From DATJPD01 sp036394195 (lineage in GTDB: Bacteria; Pseudomonadota; Alphaproteobacteria; CACIAM-22H2), in assembly GCA_036394195.1 (NCBI GenBank), contig DASWFO010000070.1, positions 1 through 5,034 of the forward strand: a stretch of 5,034 nt of DNA, given 5' to 3'. The notes under the pieces are model-generated. The model was not told the DNA's origin, did no database searches, and saw only the letters and a program-made list of their open reading frames with translations. Below, one piece after another: positions 1 through 5,034 of this stretch. Each line of letters begins with the position of its first letter. Position 1 is the first letter of the stretch. A program made the position numbers and the translations under genes.

Positions 1-737
1 GGTTTCACCGCCGCAATGGCGGCCTGCGGCGTGACGCCGCAGGCCCAGAAGACCGGCAGCTCGTCGGCGCGCATGTCTGGCGCATCGCCGTAATCCGGCT
101 TTTCGACGTCGGCGACGCCGATCAGCCGCGGCAGCCCGAGATGGATGGGCGCGCCATGGACGCGCGGGTAGCGCGACGTGATCTGCACCGCGCGGATGGC
201 ATCGGCCGGCCGCAACGGCCGCATCGACACGACGACGGGACCCTGGAAGCGCCCGGCCGGCTTGCATGGGATGTTCGTCCGGTACATCGGCACGTTGACG
301 CCGCGCTCGATATGGCGGAGCGGGATGCCCGACGCCAGCAGCGCCTCTTCGAAGGAGAATGAGCAGCCGATGACGATCGAGACCAGGTCGTCGCGCCACC
401 ATTTTTTGACGTCGGTCGGTTCGTCGACGAGCTCGCCGGACTCCCAGACGCGGTAGCGCGGAAGATCGGTCCGGATGTCGAGATCGGCACCAAGTTCCGG
501 GACGGCGGGGTCGCCCGGCTTGGACGTGCCGATGACCGGGCAGGGCTGCGGATTGAGGCGACAAAACTGCAGGAACTCGCCCGCGAGGTCGGCCGGCAGG
601 ATGACCAAGTTGCCTTGCACGTGGCCGCGCGCGAGGCCGGCTGTGGCACCGGTCAGCCGCCCGGAGCGGGCGGCCCGGCGCACGGCCAAGCCGGTGGCGA
701 GGGCCTGGTCCGGCCGGCGATCTGGCGCTGTATCCAT
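1..737 (-). CDS. D-glutamate cyclase / putative hydro-lyase family protein (DUF1445, YcsI-like), C-terminus cut off by window edge
   Basis: The 245 visible residues read as a cytoplasmic DUF1445 protein. The mammalian member of this family turns D-glutamate into 5-oxo-D-proline; bacterial members are usually annotated only as putative hydro-lyases. Recognisable segments are an N-terminal RSGRLTGATAGLARGHVQ (25-41), NLVILP (43-48), the FCRLNPQPCPVIG stretch (58-70), a central IGCSFSFEEAL (123-133), NVPMYRTNIPC (148-158) and a late FWACGVTPQAA (230-240), all in family order. Family members are usually about 260-270 residues, so roughly 20 residues lie beyond base 1. The start is the ATG at 735-737; no clear Shine-Dalgarno precedes it, but no other ATG or GTG was seen just upstream in frame, and the N-terminus matches the family. 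It is divergent from the ATP-grasp gene across 102 bp. Homologues often sit near 5-oxoprolinase (pxp/ycs-kip) genes, but none are visible here. The family call is firm; the exact reaction is inferred. Confidence 0.92.
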   Translation of the reverse strand, partial: MDTAPDRRPDQALATGLAVRRAARSGRLTGATAGLARGHVQGNLVILPADLAGEFLQFCRLNPQPCPVIGTSKPGDPAVPELGADLDIRTDLPRYRVWESGELVDEPTDVKKWWRDDLVSIVIGCSFSFEEALLASGIPLRHIERGVNVPMYRTNIPCKPAGRFQGPVVVSMRPLRPADAIRAVQITSRYPRVHGAPIHLGLPRLIGVADVEKPDYGDAPDMRADELPVFWACGVTPQAAIAAVK

Positions 738-839
738 GATGTCACTGCACCCGAAGCCGGCCTCCCCGTCAAGCCGGAGGCGCGGCGGAGACGGATTTCG
801 CTTCTTTTGCGGCGCGTTAGTTGATAGACAGCCCTCGCC
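738..839. other. Divergent intergenic region between the DUF1445 and ATP-grasp genes
   Basis: This 102-bp spacer must contain the promoters of both divergent genes. I could not identify a confident -35/-10 pair or Shine-Dalgarno on either strand. A TTGACG on the minus strand (764-769) resembles a -35 box, but the matching -10 would fall at the start codon and is not AT-rich. An in-frame TAG at 825-827 on the plus strand fixes the ATG at 840 as the first possible ATG start of the ATP-grasp gene. Confidence 0.4.
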
Positions 840-2039
840 ATGTCGCTTCTCGATAGCTTCGGTCCGCGCCGCAACCTGGCGCAGCTGGCGCAGATGTCGT
901 TCGAGCATCTCGACTTCGGCCCGCTCTCCGAGGCGCTGCGCCAGGCGATCGCCGAGAACCCGAACGACGCCGATGCGCTGATGGAGCTGAGCCAGATCGA
1001 GCTCATACTGGGGGAGCGCGCGTCGTCCACCGCGTTGCAGGAGCAGGCGCTGCGCCTGACGCGGGTGTTCGCCGATCCGAACAACCCGGAGAAGCCGGAT
1101 CTCACCGCCGTCGCGGTCTGCGTCGCCGGCGACTTCATGGCCAACACGCCGCTCGAATTCATGCTCGGCGGGTCCGGGATTGCGCTCCACCGCGTCTATA
1201 TCGGCGCCGGCGAGGCGCTGCCCGAGATGCCGCCGCACGACGCGGCGATCATCGCGGTCGGCTATTCGACGGCGAACCACGCGCTGCTCGAGGAGCTGAA
1301 GACGCATTTCGCGGCCTGGCCGCGGCCGGTCGTCAATCCGGCCGCCGGCATCCTGCGCACCGGACGCGACACCATGGCGCCGATGTTCGACGGGCTCCAG
1401 GGCGCCGTCGTGCCGCCGACGATCAAGCTCAGCCGCGACGAGAGCTTCGGCTTCGCCGGCCAGCTCCGCCAACACAAGGCGGGGCAGCCGCCCTTTCCGC
1501 TTCTCATCCGGCCGCTCGATTCACACGCCGGCACCGAGCTCGAGCTGATCACGGCGCCGGAGGCGCTCGACCGCTACCTGAAGTTTCACATCCGCACCGG
1601 CTATTTCGTCTCCTCGTTCGTGGATTACCGGAGCCCCGACGGCCTGTTCCGCAAATATCGCGTGGCGGTGATCGATGGCGTGCCCTACCCGTCGCATATG
1701 GGCATCTCCGAGCATTGGATGATCCATTACCTGAACGCCGGCATGACGCTCAGCGCCGACAAGCGCACCGAGGAGCAGCGCTTCATGGACGAGTTCGAGA
1801 CCGGCTTCCGCCGCCGCCACGAGGCGGCGTTGCGCGAGCTCTGGAAGCGGCTCGGCCTCGAATATTTTGCACTCGACTGCGCGGAAACCCCGGATGGCAG
1901 GCTGCTGGTGTTCGAGATCGACGTCGCGATGATCGTGCACCTGATGGATCCGCCAGACATGTTCCCCTACAAACACGTGCACATGCCGAAGGTGTTCGCG
2001 GCGTATCAGGCGATGCTGCGCCGCGCGGCCGGGCGCTGA
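840..2039 (+). CDS. ATP-grasp ligase-like protein with TPR-like N-terminal helices
   Basis: The 399-residue product is probably cytoplasmic; no signal peptide or membrane segment is visible. Residues 22-75 look like a TPR-type helical pair (ALRQAIAENPNDADALMELSQ, then a helix with GERASSTALQEQALRL). Residues about 88-170 resemble a pre-ATP-grasp alpha/beta domain. Residues about 170-395 match an ATP-grasp fold of the glutathione-synthase/RimK kind: PLLIRPLDSHAGTEL (220-234) as nucleotide-loop strand, FVSSFVDYRS (256-265), FRKYRVAVIDG (270-280), and the metal-site end YFALDCAETPDGRLLVFEID (342-361). Likely Mg ligands are D346, E359 and D361. The usual ATP-binding Lys of the 'VVKP' strand is R224, and the usual E-x-N is E-x-D. 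Enzymes of this fold join a carboxylate to an amine or thiol through an acyl-phosphate. Substrate and partner are unknown, and no RiPP precursor or obvious peptide substrate lies beside it. The start follows an in-frame TAG by 15 nt and lacks a good Shine-Dalgarno. Fold call is fairly sure; function is not. Confidence 0.85.
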   Translation: MSLLDSFGPRRNLAQLAQMSFEHLDFGPLSEALRQAIAENPNDADALMELSQIELILGERASSTALQEQALRLTRVFADPNNPEKPDLTAVAVCVAGDFMANTPLEFMLGGSGIALHRVYIGAGEALPEMPPHDAAIIAVGYSTANHALLEELKTHFAAWPRPVVNPAAGILRTGRDTMAPMFDGLQGAVVPPTIKLSRDESFGFAGQLRQHKAGQPPFPLLIRPLDSHAGTELELITAPEALDRYLKFHIRTGYFVSSFVDYRSPDGLFRKYRVAVIDGVPYPSHMGISEHWMIHYLNAGMTLSADKRTEEQRFMDEFETGFRRRHEAALRELWKRLGLEYFALDCAETPDGRLLVFEIDVAMIVHLMDPPDMFPYKHVHMPKVFAAYQAMLRRAAGR

Positions 2040-2049
2040 GCCGGGGGCT

Positions 2050-2388
2050 TTAAGTCCGCGCCAGGCGGATCTCGAGCGACGCGATCTTGCCGCCCGCGAG
2101 CCCGAAACAGTGCTCGAGGTTCACCGGGCTGTTGGGGAAGTTGCCCGAGACTTTGGACGTGACGACGACCTTGCCGTCCCGATGGACGAAGCCGAGCGGT
2201 TCGACGGTGTGCCGGTATTTCCGCTTGGCCTCTTCCATCCACCGCTTTATGGCCGCCGCGCCTCCGATAGTGCGGCCTTCGTCGCGAACGACCGCGTCGT
2301 CAGCGAAACACCGCGCCAGAGCGTCCGCGTCGTCGGCGTTCTCGGCGGCAAAATAGTCCGTCAGCGGCTGAGGCAGTTGGAGACGCAT
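2050..2388 (-). CDS. Small NTF2-like / SnoaL-like domain protein
   Basis: This 112-residue protein has the layout of an NTF2-like (SnoaL/nuclear transport factor 2 family) domain. An opening helix PLTDYFAAENADDADALARCFADDAVV (8-34) is followed by a short loop DEGRTIGGAAAIKRWMEEAK (36-55), then the beta-strands of the curved sheet: TVEPLGFVHRDGKVVVTSKVSG (61-82), LEHCFGLAGGKIASLEI (91-107). The family includes small polyketide cyclases, isomerases and many ligand-binding proteins; nothing here picks one role, and no signal peptide is present. The open frame extends upstream to an ATG at 2488-2490, but the ATG at 2386-2388 is far better: AAGGAG sits 7 nt before it and it starts right at the domain. 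The gene converges on the ATP-grasp gene with 10 bp between stops. Upstream lies the TGCAA-box array, which may control it. Confidence 0.85.
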   Translation of the reverse strand: MRLQLPQPLTDYFAAENADDADALARCFADDAVVRDEGRTIGGAAAIKRWMEEAKRKYRHTVEPLGFVHRDGKVVVTSKVSGNFPNSPVNLEHCFGLAGGKIASLEIRLART

Positions 2389-2395
2389 GCGAGCT

Positions 2396-2401
2396 CTCCT
2401 T
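2396..2401 (-). promoter_or_regulatory. Shine-Dalgarno deciding the NTF2-like start
   Basis: AAGGAG on the minus strand lies 7 nt before the ATG at 2388. It favours the 112-residue product over a 146-residue one starting at 2490, whose extra N-terminus looks nothing like the family. Confidence 0.8.
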
Positions 2402-2447
2402 CCATGGCCACCAAGTCTAGAGTACGCCCGGCCCCCCGAAAACACGT

Positions 2448-2476
2448 GCAATACTGCAATAGTTTTGCAAGCCGCT
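2448..2476. repeat. Direct repeat copy 1 (GCAA/TGCAA boxes)
   Basis: This copy shares the exact 12-mer GCAATACTGCAA with copy 2, then a diverged few bases, then TTTGCA and an AGC(C/G)GCT tail. TGCAA pentamers begin at 2447, 2455 and 2466, with a further one at 2486. The larger steps of 19 and 20 nt are near two helical turns, as for protein-binding sites on one DNA face. It ends 60 bp upstream of the NTF2-like start codon. TGC/GCA-rich operators are known for PhaR and for XRE-type fatty-acid regulators (RamB/ScfR) in other bacteria; assignment to either is only a guess. Confidence 0.7.
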
Positions 2477-2530
2477 AGAAACGCTTGCAAATAAGCTCAA
2501 CAACAATTGCGGGCCTGGTTTTTTGCGACC

Positions 2531-2560
2531 GCAATACTGCAAGTTCTTTGCATAGCGGCT
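2531..2560. repeat. Direct repeat copy 2 (GCAA/TGCAA boxes)
   Basis: This is the second copy of the imperfect repeat, displaced by 83 bp from the first in the same orientation. It begins with the identical GCAATACTGCAA, then TTTGCA at 2547-2552 and AGCGGCT. The 8- and 11-nt steps between box centres are the same as in copy 1. The arrangement suggests two binding sites for one regulator. Confidence 0.7.
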
Positions 2561-2589
2561 CACGCGCGATCTATCACCCCGCAAACCGG

Positions 2590-2674
2590 GTCAACGCGTC
2601 AACGGTTCCGAGAAGCTTCTGAGCCAGCGCGCAAATTCGTGAGTCGGACTGTTGACGTGGCCGTGGACCGTTGA
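2590..2674. repeat. Cluster of GTTGA/TCAAC boxes in inverted arrangement
   Basis: GTCAACGC at 2590-2597 is followed directly by GTCAACGG at 2598-2605, an 8-bp tandem. Opposed to them are GTTGA at 2651-2655 and 2670-2674, set in similar contexts (GGACTGTTGA and GGACCGTTGA). The arm at 2598-2609 and the one at 2665-2674 are near-perfect inverted repeats with one base inserted. This could be an operator or only chance; no protein is assigned. Confidence 0.4.
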
Positions 2675-2693
2675 TCCAGAAGCTCTGAATACA

Positions 2694-2722
2694 AGCGGGC
2701 CGGTCATGCGGACCGGCCCGCT
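2694..2722 (-). terminator. Probable intrinsic terminator after the FAH gene
   Basis: A perfect 12-bp inverted repeat (AGCGGGCCGGTC and GACCGGCCCGCT) with a 5-nt loop lies 20 nt after the FAH stop codon. On the minus strand the stem is followed by TTGTATT, a modest U-rich tail, whereas the plus-strand side has none. It therefore fits termination of the esterase-FAH transcript. Confidence 0.75.
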
Positions 2723-2742
2723 CTCAACGCATCGGCTCTGCC

Positions 2743-3588
2743 TTACGGTCCGACGACCTGCTGGCGCTGGGCGCCGAGGCCGTCGATCGTCAGCTCCATC
2801 ACGTCGCCCGGCTTCAGGAAGACCGGGGTCGGCTTCATGCCCAGCCCGACGCCCGGCGGCGTCCCGGTGGGGATGATGTCGCCCGGCATCAAGGTCATGA
2901 ACCGGCTGATATAGCTCACCAGGAACTTCACGTTGAAGATCATGGTCGCGGTCGAGCCGTTCTGGCGCGTTTCGCCGTTGACCGTGAGCTTCATCTTCAG
3001 GTTCTGCGGATCCTTAACCTCATCGGTCGTGACCAGCCACGGCCCGACCGGGCAGAACGTGTCGGCGCTCTTGCCCTTGGTCCACTGACCCGCCTTCTCC
3101 AGCTGGAACTGGCGCTCCGACACGTCGTTCACGATGCAGAACCCGGCGACATATCTGAGCGCGTCCGCTTCGCTCACATACTGCGCCTTGCGGCCGATGA
3201 CGATGCCGAGCTCGATCTCCCAGTCGCCCTTCACCGAATCGCGCGGCAGCTTCACCTTGTCGTTGGGCCCGTTCAGGCTGGTGATCGCCTTCATGAACAG
3301 GACCGGCTCAGGCGGCACGGCGACCCCCGCTTCCTTCGCATGGTCGGAATAGTTGAGGCCGACAGCGACGATCTTGCTGACGCCGGTCAGCGGCACGCCG
3401 AGCCGCGGCTTCCCCGGGACCAGCGGCAGCGACTCCGGCTTGAACTTGCGCAGCTTGGCGAGCGACGCCGGCGCCAGCATTTCGGGCGTGAGGTCCTTGA
3501 TCTTCTTATGCAGGCTGCGAATCTTGCCGTTCGCATCCACGAGGCCCGGCTTTTCCTTGCCCGGCGGCCCATAGCGCAGCAGTTTCAT
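2743..3588 (-). CDS. Fumarylacetoacetate hydrolase (FAH) family protein
   Basis: The 281-residue product is of normal length for the COG0179 branch often annotated as ureidoglycolate lyase or 2,4-diketo-3-deoxy-sugar-acid hydrolase. These cytoplasmic, Mg-dependent enzymes cleave C-C bonds of 2,4-dioxo acids or related oxaloacetate-like substrates. The N-terminal cap (about 1-65) begins MKLLRYGPPGKEKPGLVD. The catalytic FAH domain starts near 70 with VGLNYSDHAKE (76-86; H83 is the likely catalytic His), LFMK (97-100), then WEIELGIVIG (123-132) carrying metal ligands E124 and E126, NDVSERQFQ (154-162) with D155, and TGTPPGVGLG (241-250). All key residues are present, so it should be active. GAGGAG precedes the ATG by a slightly long spacer of about 10 nt. 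It follows the esterase-like gene by 27 bp, so the two are probably co-transcribed, and it ends before a strong hairpin. Family is certain; substrate is not determinable. Confidence 0.95.
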   Translation of the reverse strand: MKLLRYGPPGKEKPGLVDANGKIRSLHKKIKDLTPEMLAPASLAKLRKFKPESLPLVPGKPRLGVPLTGVSKIVAVGLNYSDHAKEAGVAVPPEPVLFMKAITSLNGPNDKVKLPRDSVKGDWEIELGIVIGRKAQYVSEADALRYVAGFCIVNDVSERQFQLEKAGQWTKGKSADTFCPVGPWLVTTDEVKDPQNLKMKLTVNGETRQNGSTATMIFNVKFLVSYISRFMTLMPGDIIPTGTPPGVGLGMKPTPVFLKPGDVMELTIDGLGAQRQQVVGP

Positions 3589-3615
3589 ATTCGGCTTTCT
3601 CCTCTTCTCTTTTTG

Positions 3616-4665
3616 TCAGTGGTAGAGCTTCTTGTCCTCGAGCCATTTCTGGATCACGCCGGCAACGACGAGGTTGTTCTTGTCCATCATCATCATCTGC
3701 GTGTTGCCGGTGATGCCGATCTTCGGCAGGTCGATGACGTCGTAGTCGCCGCCGGCCCGCTTCACCCGGTCGAGGAAATCGATCGCGTTCTTCTTGATCT
3801 GCGGCCAGCGCGCATCCTGCTCGATGTAATCGCCGAACACGGCGACGATCGGCATCGACTTGAGCCTGTCGGCCTGGGCCGGGTCGCCGACACCGGCCGG
3901 TTCGACGAGGACCAGCGCCTTCACCTTGTCGGGACGCGCCTCCGCAACCTTGAGGCCGAACTGCCCGGCCTGGCTGTGGATGAGGACGACGCACGGGCAG
4001 ACCTTGTCGACGAGTGCCGTGTAGGCGGCGATGACCGCAGCGTCCGTCGACGTCCAGCGCGGCACCACCTGCTTGGTGAAGTTGTCGTACCCCTCCGCCA
4101 CCGGGAACTGGCTCCCTGGCCTAACGCTCGCCTTGCTCAGGTCCTTGTTGTACGAGCCGGCCCCGGTGCCGATGCGGAAGCGCTCGAACGGATCGTTCTT
4201 GGTCAGGAAGACCGGCTCGCTGGGGAAGATGTCCGGATATTGCGCCCAGCCGGACCGGCCGCGCTCGACCGCGTCGGAGTTGTAGACCGCCCAGCCGCGC
4301 TTCACGAAATAGTTGAGCCAGCCCTCGCGGCCATCGGGCGTCGTTTCATAGGTGACGCCGGTGAGGCCGCCGCCGTGCCACATCAGCAGCGGCAGATGTC
4401 CGCGCTGGTTCTGCGGGATGAAGTACTGAACGTACATCTGTTCGACCTGATAGACGCCGTTCGGATCGACCTTGGCCGGCACGCCACCCGGGGTGTAGAC
4501 GACCTCCTTGACCGGCCGTCCGGAGAGGACGACCTCGCGGCCGCCGATATGGAAGGAGCCCATGTCGCGCAGCGCGATCGGCGCGTCGCTTTGAGCGCAG
4601 GCATTCAAAGCCAGCAGCACGGCCACCGTTTTAACGGCTCGCACCGCCCTTTCGCGACGTGACAT
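3616..4665 (-). CDS. Exported esterase-713-like alpha/beta-hydrolase with catalytic His replaced by Gln
   Basis: The 349-residue product resembles Alcaligenes esterase 713. Residues 1-23 are an export signal: basic MSRRERAVRAVK, a hydrophobic core, then LNAC, which could be a lipobox (Cys23; Asn at -2 is atypical) or a signal-peptidase I region. The enzyme should therefore act in the periplasm or at a membrane. Family blocks in order: VEQMYVQYFIP (74-84), the oxyanion region HGGGLTG (97-103), YETTPDGREGW (106-116), RGRSGW (135-140), the nucleophile elbow IHSQAGQFG (229-237; Ser231), LVEPAG (253-258; Glu255), FGDYIEQDARW (277-287) and GNTQMMMMDKNN (320-331). By recall, esterase 713 uses a Ser/Glu/His triad with spacings of +24 and +92 from Ser; here +24 is Glu255 but +92 is Gln323. 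It may be inactive, or use another mechanism. A strong GGGAGGAG lies just before the ATG. It heads a likely operon with the FAH gene. Confidence 0.9.
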   Translation of the reverse strand: MSRRERAVRAVKTVAVLLALNACAQSDAPIALRDMGSFHIGGREVVLSGRPVKEVVYTPGGVPAKVDPNGVYQVEQMYVQYFIPQNQRGHLPLLMWHGGGLTGVTYETTPDGREGWLNYFVKRGWAVYNSDAVERGRSGWAQYPDIFPSEPVFLTKNDPFERFRIGTGAGSYNKDLSKASVRPGSQFPVAEGYDNFTKQVVPRWTSTDAAVIAAYTALVDKVCPCVVLIHSQAGQFGLKVAEARPDKVKALVLVEPAGVGDPAQADRLKSMPIVAVFGDYIEQDARWPQIKKNAIDFLDRVKRAGGDYDVIDLPKIGITGNTQMMMMDKNNLVVAGVIQKWLEDKKLYH

Positions 4666-4669
4666 GGTT

Positions 4670-4677
4670 CTCCTCCC
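4670..4677 (-). promoter_or_regulatory. Strong Shine-Dalgarno of the esterase-like gene
   Basis: GGGAGGAG on the minus strand ends 4 nt before the ATG at 4665, with the GGAGG core 6 nt away. It is the strongest ribosome site in the window and supports this start, which also gives a complete signal sequence. Confidence 0.75.
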
Positions 4678-4703
4678 GGGCGTTCTTTGGCCATCCGGCG
4701 CGG

Positions 4704-4732
4704 ATAATGGCGAAGCTCACCTGAAAGCGCAA
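4704..4732 (-). promoter_or_regulatory. Possible sigma-70-type promoter of the esterase-FAH operon
   Basis: On the minus strand TTGCGC is followed after exactly 17 nt by CATTAT, which would start transcription roughly 30 nt before the ATG. The -35 match is only the conserved TTG and the -10 matches 4 of 6 bases, so this is a candidate only. It lies in the 108-bp gap after the histidine kinase stop. Confidence 0.35.
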
Positions 4733-4773
4733 TCCGCGGCCCTATCCGGCATGTCGGCCCGAGAGGGCAGCTG

Positions 4774-5034
4774 CTATTCGGCGGCGTTGGTGACGCTGTC
4801 GGCCCCCCGGATCACGCGGTTCGCCGGCAAGCGCGCAGTCACCGTGGTGCCCGCTCCCACCTCGCTGTCGATGGTGAGGGTGCCATCGTGGAGCTCGATC
4901 AGCGACTTGCTGATCCACAGGCCCAGGCCCGTCCCCTCGAATTTGCGGCTGACCGTCGGATCGGCCTGCTGGAACGGGAGGAAGATGCGCTCCTGGTCGG
5001 CGGCGCTGATGCCGATCCCGGTATCGGCGACCGC
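4774..5034 (-). CDS. Sensor histidine kinase, C-terminal ATPase part only
   Basis: Only the last 86 residues are inside the window. They are the end of a HATPase_c domain: G1 box DTGIGI (4-9), F-box region RIFLPFQQ (16-23) with ADPTVSRKFEGTGLGL holding the G2 box GTGLGL (35-40), then WISKSLIELHDGTLTI and SEVGAGTTVTARLP (58-70). These boxes bind and position ATP for autophosphorylation of a His in the part of the protein outside the window. A tail of about 16 residues (71-86) follows the domain, with no receiver domain after it, so this is not a C-terminal hybrid kinase. The sensor domain and partner regulator cannot be seen. The gene lies 108 bp upstream of the esterase-like gene on the same strand, and a regulatory link between them is possible but unsupported. 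Confidence 0.93.
   Translation of the reverse strand, partial: AVADTGIGISAADQERIFLPFQQADPTVSRKFEGTGLGLWISKSLIELHDGTLTIDSEVGAGTTVTARLPANRVIRGADSVTNAAE

Larger units (their letters stand above)
2389..2742. other. Non-coding gap with operator-like repeats and a terminator
   Basis: I see no convincing gene in this 354-bp stretch. It is visibly richer in A and T than the flanking genes. Reading left to right it holds the Shine-Dalgarno of the NTF2-like gene, two copies of an imperfect direct repeat rich in GCAA/TGCAA (2448-2476 and 2531-2560) with a further TTGCAA at 2485-2490, a group of GTTGA/TCAAC boxes (2590-2674), a 10-bp palindrome AGAAGCTTCT (2611-2620), and the hairpin at 2694-2722. The only transcript starting from it with certainty is that of the NTF2-like gene to the left. 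No clear -35/-10 pair was found for that gene. Confidence 0.6.

Noticed and set aside
122..649. A 175-residue minus-strand frame inside the DUF1445 gene
   Set aside because: Its Ser/Arg/Pro-rich sequence has no domain features; the overlapping frame from 737 gives clear family motifs throughout.
2021..2066. Possible shared bidirectional terminator between the convergent ATP-grasp and NTF2-like genes
   Set aside because: Only short GC-rich complementarity (GGCGC with GCGCC) with many mismatches and no T-run; not enough to call.
2389..2490. N-terminal extension of the NTF2-like protein to the ATG at 2490
   Set aside because: The extra 34 residues run through the repeat region, have no ribosome site that I can see, and do not fit the family; the internal ATG has AAGGAG at 7 nt.
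2652..2680. TTGACG at 2652-2657 as a plus-strand promoter
   Set aside because: The hexamer 17 nt downstream (TCCAGA) is not a -10 box, and nothing on the plus strand follows to be expressed.
3687..3698. Run of CAT/ATG trinucleotides as a microsatellite
   Set aside because: It encodes the MMMM of a conserved family motif (GNxxMMM) and is explained by the protein.
3340..4662. A 440-residue open frame on the plus strand across the esterase-like and FAH genes
   Set aside because: It lies opposite two clearly recognised genes, has an Arg/Asp/Val/Leu-heavy composition typical of reverse frames in GC-rich DNA, and shows no known domain.
4739..4768. Hairpin GCCCT...AGGGC after the histidine kinase stop
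   Set aside because: The 5-bp outer stem has an uneven internal loop and only a 3-bp inner stem, with no U-run, so it is a poor terminator.

Overview
This is a GC-rich, densely coded stretch of bacterial chromosome. Codon usage and protein types suggest an alphaproteobacterium, probably of the Hyphomicrobiales/Bradyrhizobium kind; this is an impression from composition and family recognition, not a computed placement. Nothing mobile is visible: no rRNA, tRNA, CRISPR array, insertion sequence or phage gene. Both ends of the window cut through genes.

Layout. Bases 1-737 (minus) hold most of a D-glutamate cyclase/putative hydro-lyase (DUF1445, YcsI type), with its C-terminus beyond the left edge. 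Divergent from it, 840-2039 (plus) encodes a 399-residue ATP-grasp ligase-like protein with a TPR-like helical N-terminus. It converges, with only 10 bp between stop codons, on a 112-residue NTF2/SnoaL-like protein (2050-2388, minus). A gap of about 350 bp (2389-2742) follows. It is AT-richer than its surroundings and carries two copies of an about 30-bp imperfect direct repeat built from GCAA/TGCAA boxes, a group of GTTGA/TCAAC boxes, and a strong 12-bp hairpin. The hairpin probably terminates the next unit.

That unit is a likely two-gene operon on the minus strand. An exported esterase-713-like alpha/beta-hydrolase (3616-4665) is followed after 27 bp by a fumarylacetoacetate-hydrolase-family enzyme (2743-3588). 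A possible promoter lies just upstream of the hydrolase. The window ends with the last 86 codons of a histidine kinase (4774-5034, minus), showing the DTGIGI and GTGLGL ATP-binding boxes.

How the genes fit together. The hydrolase and FAH enzymes could act in sequence: an ester cleaved in the periplasm, then the carbon chain cleaved in the cytoplasm. The substrate cannot be read from sequence. The other genes look like independent units, and I see no convincing new multi-gene system. The most notable observation is that the esterase-713-like protein keeps the catalytic Ser and Glu but has Gln exactly where the family has its catalytic His. Second is the repeated operator-like array in the 2447-2560 gap.
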